The position numbers and the translations under genes are program-made. 64,000 nucleotides of DNA, from NCBI RefSeq assembly GCF_900130055.1, contig NZ_FQXU01000007.1, forward strand, positions 71,512 through 135,511, given 5' to 3'. Positions within the stretch are counted from its first letter, which is position 1. Every line of letters begins with the position of its first letter. Below are positions 1 through 8,165 of the stretch, piece after piece. The notes under the pieces were generated by a model. That model did not search any database, was not told where the DNA came from, and worked only from the letters and a program-made list of their open reading frames with translations. This stretch comes from Clostridium intestinale DSM 6191. GTDB taxonomy: Bacteria > Bacillota > Clostridia > Clostridiales > Clostridiaceae.

Positions 1-2098
1 CAAAATTATCATCGGTTAATATCATATCTGCCGCTTCTTTTGCAACATCTGTACCAGATATCCCCATAGCTACACCAATATCAGCTTTTTTTAGAGCTGG
101 AGAGTCATTAACTCCATCTCCTGTCACAGCTACTATATGACCTAGTTCTTGTAAATTACATACTATTCTATATTTTTGTTCTGGTGCTACCCTAGCAAAA
201 ATAACTTCATCTTTTAAAACTTTTTTAAGATCATCGTCACTCATCTTTTCAAGATCAACTCCAGATACAATCCTAGGATGGTTACTCTCTACAATACCAA
301 TCCTCTTTGCTATGCTCTCTGCTGTCAATCCATAGTCCCCTGTTATCATAATAATTCTTATTTTAGCTCTATGACATAACTCTACAGCATCTTTAACCTC
401 TGGTCTTGGAGGGTCTGCCATAACAACTAGTCCAACAAACGTCATGTCTTGTTCAATAAGTTCTGGTGTATAAGAACTCAAAGATTTTGGGAGATTACAT
501 TCTTTAGTTAAATGTCTATATGCAACTGCTAAAACTCTCAATCCATTTCGTGCATATTTATCATTTGCTTCCATAATTTCATTACGTTGCGAATCGCTTA
601 GCTCTTGTTTGTCACCATTTTTATTTATACTTGTACAAAGTTCCAACACTTCTTTTGGAGCTCCTTTGATATATGCTATTCTTTCATATCCTCCTATCGG
701 AGTACTCAAATTATGAATAGTACTCATTCTTTTTCTTCTTGAATCAAAAGGTAACTCTCTGATTCTTGGCATAAAATTAATCTGGTTAATTGTATCTATT
801 CCAGCCTTTTGTGCAACTACTCCCAAACATGCTTCTGTTGGATCTCCTAGCACAGTATATCTATCTGATTCATCATTTGGAGGTACTATACGCGCATTAC
901 TGCATAGTGAAGCTGCAGTTAAAAGTATTTTTAAATCTTCGTCATTCTCAGCATAAAGTTCTTTATTTTCATAAAGAATCTTACCTACCGGAGCATAACC
1001 TAATCCTGTAACCTTCAATTCTTTTCCTGGGAGCCATAAATTATTAACTGTCATTTCATTTTGAGTCAAAGTTCCAGTTTTATCAGAACAAATAACAGTA
1101 GTGCATCCTAAAGTTTCAACTGCCGACAATCTCTTTACTAAAGCATTTTCTTTTGCCATCCTCTGCACCGCCATTGCTAAAGACAAAGTAACCGTAGGAA
1201 GTAATCCTTCTGGAATAAATGCTACCACCATTCCTAACGAGAATATAAATGCTTCTGCTATAGGTTCTTTTACAAAAAATATAGCCGTTATAAAAAATAC
1301 TACCCCCATGCTTAACGCAATCATTGAGATTTGTTTAGTCAATAAATTCAACTCTTTTTGCAGTGGACTCAGTTCTTCTTTCATAGTTTGAGTTAGATTA
1401 GCAATTTTCCCAAATTCAGTTTCCATACCAATTGAAACAACTACAGCTTTTGCTGTTCCACTTGCTACACTAGAACCTGTAAAAATAAGATTTGGTGTTT
1501 CTGACTTCGATAGTCCATCTCTCATTATTGGATCATGTGTTTTTCTTACTGGATTAGATTCTCCTGTTAGAGTTGATTGGTTTACTTGAAGATCGCTACT
1601 TTCAATTACACGAGCATCGGCTGATATTTTATCCCCTTCTTCTACTAACATAATATCTCCAGGAACTAAATCCTCTGCTAATATCTGCTGCTCTTTATTA
1701 TCCCTAATAACCCTAGCGTAAGAAGGAAGCATCTTTTTTAAAGCTTCAGTAGCTTTGCCTGCTCTATGCTCCTGCCAAAAGCTAAAAACTCCATTTATAA
1801 TATTAACCAAAAATATAGCAACCCCAAGTTCAACCATATCTGCAATTATGGCAATAATACCTCCAGCCCATAATAGAAGAGCCATTAAACTAACAAAATT
1901 GGACATTAAAACTAATATGGCAGGTTTACCCTTCTTTTCAGTAATAGCATTTTTTCCATACTTCTCTCGATTTGCTTGTACTTCTTGTATTGTTAACCCT
2001 TCTTCTCTAGTGTTAAGTTTTTTGTAAACATCTTTTGCCGTCAATTTAAATATCTTTTCATCCATGTTCTCTTTAGCAATCTGTACTTTCTCTTCCAT
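1..2098 (-). CDS. P-type (type II) cation-transporting ATPase, C-terminus cut by window edge
   Basis: ATP-driven membrane cation pump of the Ca2+/Na+,K+-ATPase-like P2 group. About 699 residues are visible, and the last transmembrane block lies beyond position 1. Seen in order: an N-terminal cation-ATPase domain, the actuator TGES motif, the M4 motif IPEGLLPTVT, the phosphorylation motif DKTGTLT, a nucleotide-binding region with KGAPKEVLE, and the hinge TGDGVNDSPALKKADIGVAMG. The PEGLL form of M4 resembles Na,K-ATPase-like and bacterial cation ATPases, so the transported ion cannot be fixed from sequence. The start at 2098 gives MEEKVQIAKEN; its ribosome binding site is weak (GGGG about 11 bases upstream). 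It stands alone, and the 230 bases upstream hold no gene. Confidence 0.93.
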   Translation of the reverse strand, partial: MEEKVQIAKENMDEKIFKLTAKDVYKKLNTREEGLTIQEVQANREKYGKNAITEKKGKPAILVLMSNFVSLMALLLWAGGIIAIIADMVELGVAIFLVNIINGVFSFWQEHRAGKATEALKKMLPSYARVIRDNKEQQILAEDLVPGDIMLVEEGDKISADARVIESSDLQVNQSTLTGESNPVRKTHDPIMRDGLSKSETPNLIFTGSSVASGTAKAVVVSIGMETEFGKIANLTQTMKEELSPLQKELNLLTKQISMIALSMGVVFFITAIFFVKEPIAEAFIFSLGMVVAFIPEGLLPTVTLSLAMAVQRMAKENALVKRLSAVETLGCTTVICSDKTGTLTQNEMTVNNLWLPGKELKVTGLGYAPVGKILYENKELYAENDEDLKILLTAASLCSNARIVPPNDESDRYTVLGDPTEACLGVVAQKAGIDTINQINFMPRIRELPFDSRRKRMSTIHNLSTPIGGYERIAYIKGAPKEVLELCTSINKNGDKQELSDSQRNEIMEANDKYARNGLRVLAVAYRHLTKECNLPKSLSSYTPELIEQDMTFVGLVVMADPPRPEVKDAVELCHRAKIRIIMITGDYGLTAESIAKRIGIVESNHPRIVSGVDLEKMSDDDLKKVLKDEVIFARVAPEQKYRIVCNLQELGHIVAVTGDGVNDSPALKKADIGVAMGISGTDVAKEAADMILTDDNF

Positions 2099-2329
2099 TT
2101 CAATTTTACCCCATCAATAATTATAGTATTAAAATAATATTATGATATTACTCCTCAAAGGCTTAATTTACAATTATTGGCTGTGGTATCTTTTAGGAAT
2201 ATCCATTAGATATTTGAAGATTTAACCATATAGTTTCATTTTATTTATCTATAGTATGTTAGATATGCTTATAATATGGTATATTTATATCTTGCAAAAA
2301 TAGAAATATTGTAGGGATATAAATAATAA

Positions 2330-2373
2330 AAATAAGCCACAGATTTCTAAAAATCCATAGCTTATTTTTATTA
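2330..2373 (-). terminator. Intrinsic terminator after trpB-like gene
   Basis: Outer arms AAATAAGC and GCTTATTT enclose an inner, partly mismatched stem. On the minus strand a TTTTTATTATTT run follows. It begins right at the stop codon of the trpB-like gene. Confidence 0.75.
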
Positions 2374-2374
2374 T

Positions 2375-3754
2375 TTATTCTTGTATTCCAGGAACTTTAG
2401 GTAATTCAGAAAATCCTTTTTCTAAATCTTCATCTGTTGGAATATAATCTGTCATTGTTCCCTTCAAATAGGATTCATATGCCATCATATCAAAATAACC
2501 CGTTCCTGTTAATCCAAATAAAATTGTCTTTTCTTCTCCAGATTCCTTACATTTAAGAGCCTCTTCAATAGCTCCATATATAGCATGTGCTGATTCTGGT
2601 GCTGGAAGTATGGTTTCATGTTTTGCAAATAAAGTTGCTGCTTCAAAAACCTTTGTTTGTTCCACTGATATAGCTTCCATATATCCATCATGATAAAGCT
2701 TCGATACTATAGGAGACATACCATGATATCTAAGCCCTCCAGCGTGATTTGCTGATGGTACAAAACTTGAACCAAGGGTGTACATCCTTGCTAATGGAGT
2801 AATCTTTCCAACATCACAGAAGTCATAAGCATAACGACCTCTTGTTAATGATGGACATGAAGCTGGCTCTACAGCCATTATCCTTGGATTAGCTTTCCCT
2901 GTTAATTTATCTTGCATAAAAGGAGCAATTAACCCTCCAAGATTTGATCCTCCTCCTGCACATCCTATTACTATATCAGGATATTCATCAATACTTTCCA
3001 TGGCAATTTTAGATTCTAATCCTATAATTGATTGATGCAGAAGTACCTGATTTAGTACCGAACCAAGTACATATTTACACCCTTCTGTTGTAACTGCTTT
3101 TTCTACTGCCTCTGAAATAGCGCATCCAAGACTTCCAGTAGTATCTGGGTCTTTCTCTAAGATAGCTCTACCAGCATTAGTTGTGGTGCTTGGACTTGGG
3201 ATTATGTTTCCATCAAAAGTTTCTATGATTGCTTTACGAAATGGTTTTTGTTCATATGAGCATTTAACCATATAAACTGTAAGTGGAATATTATAATAAC
3301 TACATGCTTCAGCTAGTGCAGTTCCCCATTGACCAGCTCCAGTTTCAGTAGTTAAACTCTTCAGTCCCTGCTCTTTAGCATAATAAGCTTGCGCAACAGC
3401 TGAATTTAATTTGTGACTTCCAGATGTGTTGTTTCCCTCAAATTTATAATAGATTTTTGCAGGAGTTCCCAAAGCTTTTTCAAGGTTATAAGCTCTTATT
3501 AAAGGAGATGGTCTAAACATTTTATAAAATTCCTGTATCTCTTCTGGAATATCTATATACCTAGTTGAGTCATCCATTTCTTGTTTAGCTAACTCTTCAC
3601 AAAATACTGGATATAATTCCTCTGCAGTCGCAGGTTTAAAGGTTTGTGGATTCAGCATTGGATCTGGAATTCCCTTCATATCTGCTCTTAAGTTATACCA
3701 TTGTTTCGGCATTTGATCTTCAGTTAAATAAATTCTATGTGGTATTTTTTTCAT
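2375..3754 (-). CDS. trpB: TrpB-like pyridoxal-phosphate enzyme (tryptophan synthase beta, TrpB2 type)
   Basis: Predicted cytosolic PLP enzyme of the tryptophan synthase beta family, making Trp from indole (or indole-glycerol phosphate with a TrpA partner) and serine. The 459 residues, with a long N-terminal extension before the fold, fit the TrpB2 subfamily rather than the roughly 400-residue TrpB1. Visible residues are the Schiff-base lysine in SGSHKLN (Lys115), the catalytic Glu in TETGAGQWG (Glu137) and the phosphate-cradle GGGSN (267-271). No trpA or other trp gene is adjacent. The leader carries a T-box whose specifier looks like UGG (Trp), supporting a role in tryptophan supply, probably indole salvage. 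The Trp role is inference; the fold assignment is firm. Confidence 0.9.
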   Translation of the reverse strand: MKKIPHRIYLTEDQMPKQWYNLRADMKGIPDPMLNPQTFKPATAEELYPVFCEELAKQEMDDSTRYIDIPEEIQEFYKMFRPSPLIRAYNLEKALGTPAKIYYKFEGNNTSGSHKLNSAVAQAYYAKEQGLKSLTTETGAGQWGTALAEACSYYNIPLTVYMVKCSYEQKPFRKAIIETFDGNIIPSPSTTTNAGRAILEKDPDTTGSLGCAISEAVEKAVTTEGCKYVLGSVLNQVLLHQSIIGLESKIAMESIDEYPDIVIGCAGGGSNLGGLIAPFMQDKLTGKANPRIMAVEPASCPSLTRGRYAYDFCDVGKITPLARMYTLGSSFVPSANHAGGLRYHGMSPIVSKLYHDGYMEAISVEQTKVFEAATLFAKHETILPAPESAHAIYGAIEEALKCKESGEEKTILFGLTGTGYFDMMAYESYLKGTMTDYIPTDEDLEKGFSELPKVPGIQE

Positions 3755-3841
3755 TTTAATAGCCCCCTTTGATTTATATTAATATTTTATTTTATAAAAT
3801 ATTTAAAACTTATGCCCCTATATAAATGTATTTTAGAAAAA

Positions 3842-3882
3842 TAAAAAAGACCTTCATCCTAAATAACTAGGACAAAAGTCTA
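3842..3882 (-). terminator. T-box leader terminator
   Basis: On the minus strand AGACTTTTGTCCTA and TAGGATGAAGGTCT form a hairpin followed by TTTTTTAT. It lies directly after the T-box sequence, where a leader terminator competing with an antiterminator is expected. Confidence 0.8.
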
Positions 3883-4116
3883 TAACTTCTGCGGTACCAC
3901 CTAAATTGGTCAAAATAACCCACTTACTAATGTACATTCATACATCTTCCTTTATAACGAGTGGAAATCTCGTCGGGTATTACTAAGCAATTCTGCTTTT
4001 CCTCCCGCCCTTATAAGTCCATTCAACTTAGCTTGTACTGTTGTAATCTCACCGTCTACAACTCTCTTTAAGTCTTGTACTAGGTCTACTTCTCTTAATC
4101 ATAGGTTTTATTTTAT
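3842..4116 (-). promoter_or_regulatory. T-box riboswitch, likely tRNA-Trp specific
   Basis: Leader RNA of the trpB-like gene. The conserved T-box core GGTGGTACCGCAGAAG is read on the minus strand around 3888-3902. Upstream lie the Stem I hallmarks: an AGTA motif after AAGAGA near 4094, and AGAGAG followed by a GGTGAGA distal-loop motif near 4045. On the 3' side of Stem I the sequence GAA-TGG-AC places UGG (4019-4021) in the expected specifier position, which would read tRNA-Trp. Uncharged tRNA would stabilise the antiterminator and allow transcription into trpB. The element class is clear; the specifier is a by-eye call that needs a covariance alignment. Confidence 0.88.
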
Positions 4117-4122
4117 AATTTG

Positions 4123-4151
4123 ATTATAATAACTTTGATATTTTCTGTCAA
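4123..4151 (-). promoter_or_regulatory. Sigma-A promoter of the T-box/trpB transcript
   Basis: On the minus strand TTGACA (4146-4151) and TATAAT (4123-4128) are separated by exactly 17 bases, a perfect consensus match. Transcription would begin near 4116, just ahead of the T-box. Confidence 0.85.
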
Positions 4152-4217
4152 ACATTTTTGATGCTTTAAAGTTTAAAATCTCACTTTTACGGGAAGTCTA
4201 GTTATGGAGGTGTTAAT

Positions 4218-4391
4218 ATGAGAAATAAAGAAAAAGAACTAAATAGAGAACTTGGTATACATGAACAACATGATCAAGTATCTAATATGATAGATGCCAT
4301 GTTAGCTTTAGGACCTGTAAATTTAGGTTTAAATAACCCTAAAATAGAACGCTATGCTGAACAAAGAATAAAAGAAGATATAACAAAATAG
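4218..4391 (+). CDS. Small hypothetical protein (57 aa)
   Basis: A 57-codon ORF beginning MRNKEKELNRELGI and ending RIKEDITK. A strong ribosome binding site, GGAGGTG at about 4206-4212, is correctly spaced before the ATG. The product is charged, has no membrane segment, and has a short hydrophobic stretch (MIDAMLALGPVNLGL) in the middle. I do not recognise a family. It is transcribed divergently from the T-box/trpB unit and is followed by a hairpin shared with the convergent serine acetyltransferase gene. Good initiation signals and a flanking terminator make a real gene likely. Confidence 0.65.
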   Translation: MRNKEKELNRELGIHEQHDQVSNMIDAMLALGPVNLGLNNPKIERYAEQRIKEDITK

Positions 4392-4400
4392 CTAAAGTTC

Positions 4401-4439
4401 CTAGGGCTGTCACTAATTTTTAATTAATAACAGCCCTAG
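4401..4439. terminator. Bidirectional hairpin between small ORF and cysE
   Basis: Perfect 10-base arms CTAGGGCTGT and ACAGCCCTAG are separated by 19 bases, between the stop codons of two convergent genes. U-runs are weak on both sides, so termination efficiency is uncertain. Confidence 0.6.
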
Positions 4440-4442
4440 AAT

Positions 4443-5390
4443 TTATATAACCCAATCAAAAATAAATTCTTGTTTTAATTCTTCTGGTTTACTATTTTTA
4501 AAACTAAGTTCAGGATTTTTAACACTTACTCTAGTGTCAGCTGGAACTGACTGAGTAATAAATGCATTACCTCCTATAACTGAGTTTTTACCTATTACAG
4601 TATCTCCACCTAATATAGATGCACCAGAATAAATAGTTACATTATCTTCAATTGTTGGATGTCTTCTTACGCCTTTAAGTCCTTGCCCGCCTCTTGTTGA
4701 TAAGGCCCCTAAGGTTACTCCTTGATAAATCTTTACATATTCACCTATAACACAAGTTTGTCCTATAACAACTCCTGTACCATGGTCTATAAAAAAGTAT
4801 TTTCCAATCTCCGCTCCAGCATTTATATCAATCCCAGTTAAACTATGAGCATATTCAGTCATAATTCTTGGGATATATGGTACATTTAAAATATCTAATT
4901 CATGCGCTATTCTATAAATGCTTACCGCAAATACTCCTGGATATGAGAAAATTACTTGCTCTACATCGCCAGCAGCTGGATCTCCGTCGTAGGCTGCTTG
5001 TACATCTGTCGAAACATATTCTTGTATTTTAGGTAATGTTTTTAAGAAAGTTCTGCATGTCTTGCAGGTTTTTTCTTCTATTATTTGAATATCACTTATT
5101 TGATGTTTATATTTAAGTGCTAATTTTATTTGTCTATGAAGTTTTTCTTGTATACTCATTAAAAGATCGCCTATATAATATTCCATTACACTATTTGATA
5201 ACTTTTTGGTTTGAAAATACCCTGGAAAAATAAGTTGTCTTAACTCTTGCAATATTTCTATAACTTCATACTTGTCTGGCAAATTAGAAGATTCATATAC
5301 TGAAAAAACAGAGTTTTGTTTATAATTATTTGCTATTTCTGAAACTAGTTGAACTATATTTTCTTCACATTCCCTATTCATTATCTTCAT
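4443..5390 (-). CDS. cysE: Serine O-acetyltransferase, EpsC/CysE family
   Basis: Predicted to acetylate L-serine with acetyl-CoA to O-acetylserine, the first committed step of cysteine synthesis. The 315 residues comprise an alpha-helical N-terminal half and a C-terminal left-handed beta-helix of hexapeptide repeats. Motifs include HGTGVVIGQTCVIG with the catalytic His, and GGQGLKGVRRHPTIEDNVTIYSG. Length and the long N-terminus match the EpsC-type serine acetyltransferases common in clostridia. No cysteine synthase is adjacent, but the sulfate importer 3 kb away suggests shared sulfur assimilation. A promoter with ideal spacing lies upstream. Confidence 0.88.
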   Translation of the reverse strand: MKIMNRECEENIVQLVSEIANNYKQNSVFSVYESSNLPDKYEVIEILQELRQLIFPGYFQTKKLSNSVMEYYIGDLLMSIQEKLHRQIKLALKYKHQISDIQIIEEKTCKTCRTFLKTLPKIQEYVSTDVQAAYDGDPAAGDVEQVIFSYPGVFAVSIYRIAHELDILNVPYIPRIMTEYAHSLTGIDINAGAEIGKYFFIDHGTGVVIGQTCVIGEYVKIYQGVTLGALSTRGGQGLKGVRRHPTIEDNVTIYSGASILGGDTVIGKNSVIGGNAFITQSVPADTRVSVKNPELSFKNSKPEELKQEFIFDWVI

Positions 5391-5424
5391 CCCTTTTCTA
5401 TATACTTAATTAGCTGTTTTTTAT

Positions 5425-5453
5425 ATTATACGTGATGTTTTTAATCTAAACAA
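5425..5453 (-). promoter_or_regulatory. Putative sigma-A promoter of cysE
   Basis: Minus strand TTGTTT (5448-5453), a 17-base spacer, then TATAAT (5425-5430). It lies about 35 bases before the cysE start codon. Confidence 0.6.
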
Positions 5454-5469
5454 GTAATTGCAATATAAT

Positions 5470-6360
5470 TTATTCAACATAGCCAACTTGGTTTCTACCG
5501 CCCGTTTTCACCTTATAAAGCTGTTCATCTGCTTTTTGTATTATTTCATTTCCAGTAATACTACTATTATAATCGTTAGAGAAAATTCCCATACTTACTG
5601 TAATTTTTATTACTCTATTATCAAAAAAGAAATTATAATCTTCTATTTTTTTTCTTATTCTCTCACATAGATGAAAAGCATCATGTTTATTAGTTCCAAC
5701 TAAAACTATACCAAATTCTTCTCCACCATATCTTCCTACAATATCTCCTTTACGTAGAGAACTCATCAAGATATTTGAAAGCTCCTTCAATATCATATCC
5801 CCAGACATATGTCCATATGTATCATTTATCCTTTTAAAATAATCTATATCTAACATTATGAAGGATATATGACCCTTATTTCTCTTCTGTTTAGATAATT
5901 CCTTTTCAAGTAATTCTATGAGTACAGCATGGTTATATAGACCTGTTAAACTATCTTTCATAGCAAGTTCTTTAAGTTTGTCTTGAACATCTTTAAGCCT
6001 TAGTGCAGATTGAATTCTAGCTATTACTTCAACCTCATCAATAGGCTTTTTAATATAGTCGAAGGCTCCCATCTCTAATGCCTTTTTCAAGTCATTTCCC
6101 TGAGTTCTTGCTGTCACCATAATCACCGGGATATCTTTTACATCATGATTACTCTTTAATATACTGCAAACTTCAAATCCATCCATTCCTGGCATCATTA
6201 TATCAAGCAAAATAACATCTGGCCTTATACTTCTAGCCATGTCCAATACCGGGAATCCATTATCCACAGAAAACACTTTATAATTTTCAGCTTCTAATAT
6301 ATCCGTTAAAATTCTTACATTAAGCAGAGTATCATCTACGATAAGTATTTTTTCATTCAT
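5470..6360 (-). CDS. Response regulator with diguanylate cyclase output (REC-GGDEF)
   Basis: Predicted cytosolic c-di-GMP synthase controlled by phosphorylation. An N-terminal receiver domain carries the acidic pair DD in ILIVDD, the phosphoacceptor Asp in VILLDIMMPG, and a conserved Lys in YIKKPID. A short linker leads to a GGDEF domain with an intact GGEEF active site. An RKGD product-inhibition site (RxxD) lies five residues before it, so the cyclase should be active and feedback inhibited. The start at 6360 (MNEKILIVDD) is preferred because GGGGAG lies 10 bases upstream; an upstream TTG would overlap that site. No histidine kinase is adjacent. Confidence 0.92.
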   Translation of the reverse strand: MNEKILIVDDTLLNVRILTDILEAENYKVFSVDNGFPVLDMARSIRPDVILLDIMMPGMDGFEVCSILKSNHDVKDIPVIMVTARTQGNDLKKALEMGAFDYIKKPIDEVEVIARIQSALRLKDVQDKLKELAMKDSLTGLYNHAVLIELLEKELSKQKRNKGHISFIMLDIDYFKRINDTYGHMSGDMILKELSNILMSSLRKGDIVGRYGGEEFGIVLVGTNKHDAFHLCERIRKKIEDYNFFFDNRVIKITVSMGIFSNDYNSSITGNEIIQKADEQLYKVKTGGRNQVGYVE

Positions 6361-6493
6361 AGTAATCAATCTCCCCAAAATTTTTTCTATAAAATAACCT
6401 ATTAAATTTCATATCTCATTTTACCATTATTTTTCTATAAAATTAAGATATTTTATTTAATTATTCTATTTAATAAATATTAATAATTAAAAT

Positions 6494-6528
6494 AAAGATG
6501 CCTACTATAATAAAATAATAGACATCCT
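6494..6528 (-). terminator. Terminator of the glyoxalase-like operon
   Basis: Minus-strand stem GATGTCTATTAT with ATAGTAGGCATC (two G-U pairs), followed by TTTATTTT. It lies immediately after the metallo-hydrolase gene. Confidence 0.7.
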
Positions 6529-6533
6529 TACCT

Positions 6534-7151
6534 CTACTTCCATTCCAAATAAAATTTGTTACTATTTTTTTCTTCTCCAATAGTGCTACTTTCTCCATGT
6601 CCTGGATGAACTCTCACATCCTCTATTTGAGTTTCTATCAAATTTATAACAGATTTCTTCATGGACTCTAAATCTCCTGTTGGAAATACCCATTTCCCCA
6701 CTACGCCCTTAAAGAGAGTATCTCCTGTAAATAAATCATCTTCAAACTTATAGCAAACTCCACCAATAGTGTGTCCGGGTGTATAAATAACCGTTATTTC
6801 TTTGTCACCAATAGAAAACTTATTAGATTCATCGATTTTAATAAGATTAATATCTTCTAAAAAATACTCCATATCTCTTCCATAGCGATTAAATACGTTA
6901 TTATAGTTTTGCACTAAATTATCATATTCATTTTCATGTACATACACTGGCACATCAAAACAATCCATTGCACTTATATGATCTATATGTCCATGCGTTA
7001 GTAGTATTCCTAATACATTTAAATTGTGTTCTTGTATATATTCTCTTATTTTATCTTTTTCATATCCTGGATCAACTATATAACATTTGTTATCATACTC
7101 AATTATATAACAATTTATATCCATATCTCCAAATAAGGTCAATTTCTTCAT
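6534..7151 (-). CDS. Metallo-beta-lactamase-fold hydrolase (glyoxalase II-like)
   Basis: A 205-residue metal-dependent hydrolase of the MBL superfamily. Seen: the metal-binding motif LTHGHIDH (about 51-58), GHTIGGVCY with a third His, a TGDTLF Asp ligand, and the C-terminal HPGHGESS. This arrangement is typical of YcbL/GloB-like hydroxyacyl-thioester hydrolases. It follows a VOC-fold glyoxalase I-like gene by 24 bases in the same operon, so a joint role in methylglyoxal or other 2-oxoaldehyde detoxification is likely. The ribosome binding site GAGGTG precedes the ATG. Substrate is inferred from the pairing; the fold is secure. Confidence 0.87.
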   Translation of the reverse strand: MKKLTLFGDMDINCYIIEYDNKCYIVDPGYEKDKIREYIQEHNLNVLGILLTHGHIDHISAMDCFDVPVYVHENEYDNLVQNYNNVFNRYGRDMEYFLEDINLIKIDESNKFSIGDKEITVIYTPGHTIGGVCYKFEDDLFTGDTLFKGVVGKWVFPTGDLESMKKSVINLIETQIEDVRVHPGHGESSTIGEEKNSNKFYLEWK

Positions 7152-7175
7152 CTATTACACCTCATTTAATAGTCG

Positions 7176-7559
7176 CTATTTTTGTCTTATAACTTCTATC
7201 TTATATCCATCTGGATCAGTTACAAAATAGTAGTTAGGAGGATTTCCTGGAAGCCCTTTTAATGGAGTAACCTCATACCCTAAAGCTATATGTCTTTCTC
7301 TTTCGCCTTCTATGTCTTTCATTCCAAGTGCAATATGACTAAATCCATTACCTATTACATATGGTTTTTCTGGATTGTAATTATAAGTTAACTCTATTTC
7401 ATAATCTTCTTCACCATTTCCTAAATATACTATTGTAAATTTGTGATCTGGATGATCCTTTCTTTTAGTCTCAACTAGTCCAAAAGCATTTTTATAAAAA
7501 TCTAATGACTTTTCTAAGTCCATTACTCTTATACATGTATGAAGCATCTTTACTGCCAT
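7176..7559 (-). CDS. VOC-family glyoxalase I-like protein (lactoylglutathione lyase)
   Basis: A 127-residue vicinal-oxygen-chelate protein. It begins MAVKMLHTCIRVMDLEKS with the first metal-ligand His, and later has EIELTYNY, GFSHIALGMKD and a C-terminal DPDGYKIEVI motif; these are the four ligand regions of bacterial glyoxalase I. The start at 7559 is chosen because AAGGAG sits 8 bases upstream; an in-frame GTG nine bases earlier lies inside that spacing. It is the middle gene of an operon between a CD3324-type HTH protein and an MBL hydrolase, which supports 2-oxoaldehyde detoxification. Clostridia often lack glutathione, so the thiol cofactor is unknown. Confidence 0.9.
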   Translation of the reverse strand: MAVKMLHTCIRVMDLEKSLDFYKNAFGLVETKRKDHPDHKFTIVYLGNGEEDYEIELTYNYNPEKPYVIGNGFSHIALGMKDIEGERERHIALGYEVTPLKGLPGNPPNYYFVTDPDGYKIEVIRQK

Positions 7560-7582
7560 ATATATCACTCCTTATACTTAAA

Positions 7583-7858
7583 TTATATATTACTTTTTTC
7601 TTCTCTTATTATTCTTCTTATAGTCTGCTCAGATAGATAATACTTTTCTGTTAAAGATCTTACGGACATACCTCTATTATAGAAACTAAATATTTCTTTA
7701 TTTCTGTCTCTTAAGTCTCTTTTAACTCCACTATTTTCTCCCCAAGCTTTTTTATTTTCAACTTTTCTAGGTATATATAAATAACTACCATCAATATATT
7801 GTTGAATGATTTCAACTAATTCTTCTGGTAATATATTTTGTGCTTTTTCATATTTCAT
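7583..7858 (-). CDS. CD3324-family / Mor-type small HTH protein
   Basis: A 91-residue protein, first in the operon with the VOC and MBL genes. The N-terminal half (ILPEELVEIIQQYIDGSYLYIPRK) and C-terminal helix-turn-helix (MSVRSLTEKYYLSEQTIRRII) match small clostridial proteins annotated CD3324 family, related to the Mor transcription-activator fold. It is likely a DNA-binding regulator, possibly of its own operon. AGGAGC lies just upstream of the ATG. The leader before it holds a 21-residue ORF and conserved-looking inverted repeats, described separately. Its DNA target is unknown. Confidence 0.75.
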   Translation of the reverse strand: MKYEKAQNILPEELVEIIQQYIDGSYLYIPRKVENKKAWGENSGVKRDLRDRNKEIFSFYNRGMSVRSLTEKYYLSEQTIRRIIREEKSNI

Positions 7859-7911
7859 AACCTTTTGCTCCTATCTACATTTTTAGTTGTAAATAATAGA
7901 GCAAAGTTCAC

Positions 7912-7933
7912 ACAAAAATATTACAGCCTGTAA
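7912..7933 (-). terminator. Weak terminator-like hairpin in the glyoxalase-operon leader
   Basis: Minus-strand palindrome TTACAG-G-CTGTAA is followed by TATTTTTG. The stem is only 6 base pairs. Its place after a leader ORF and before the first gene suggests a possible attenuation point. Low confidence. Confidence 0.3.
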
Positions 7934-7935
7934 AT

Positions 7936-8006
7936 TCTAGAAAGGCCCTGAACATAGAGTATGTTCTTTATATCTCTGTAGGACTTTGCTCAGAGCCTTG
8001 GCTAGA
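7936..8006 (-). other. Long imperfect hairpin overlapping a leader ORF
   Basis: Arms at 7936-7951 and 7990-8006 pair TCTAG with CTAGA and AAGGCCCTGA with TCAGAGCCTT (one G-U in RNA). Inside sits a perfect hairpin GAACATA-GAG-TATGTTC (7950-7966). The segment ACTTTGCTC at 7983-7991 is also an exact 9-base complement of GAGCAAAGT at 7899-7907, nearer the downstream gene, so two exclusive structures are possible. It lies on the transcript between a promoter near 8072-8100 and the CD3324-type gene. I do not recognise a known riboswitch class. Confidence 0.5.
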
Positions 8007-8033
8007 AACATTTAGTTTTTTAACAACCTTCAT
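7968..8033 (-). CDS. Possible 21-residue leader peptide
   Basis: Short ORF starting MKVVKKLNVSSQ and ending QSPTEI. A good ribosome binding site (AAGGGGTGA) lies 7 to 8 bases before its ATG. Its second half overlaps the long hairpin at 7936-8006. A promoter with 17-base spacing lies about 40 bases upstream. It precedes the CD3324/glyoxalase-like operon by 110 bases. It could be a leader peptide, a small functional peptide or chance; translation signals favour a real ORF. Confidence 0.45.
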   Translation of the reverse strand: MKVVKKLNVSSQGSEQSPTEI

Positions 8034-8071
8034 ATTTCTATCACCCCTTATATCTTTATATTTTCTCTTTA

Positions 8072-8100
8072 ATTTTAACTGCTTTTTAATTACAATTCAA
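8072..8100 (-). promoter_or_regulatory. Putative promoter of the glyoxalase-operon leader
   Basis: Minus strand TTGAAT (8095-8100), a 17-base spacer, TAAAAT (8072-8077). It follows the cysA terminator, so the leader ORF, hairpin and downstream operon would form a separate transcript. Confidence 0.6.
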
Positions 8101-8126
8101 CTATTCTCATAGGTTTTCTATAAAAT

Positions 8127-8160
8127 CAAAAAAGTATCACTTTTCAGCAATACTCTTTTG
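8127..8160 (-). terminator. Terminator of the sulfate transport operon
   Basis: Minus-strand arms CAAAAGAGTAT and ATACTTTTTTG around a 12-base loop, with the T-run extending from the stem. It lies directly after cysA. Confidence 0.75.
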
Positions 8161-8165
8161 ATATA

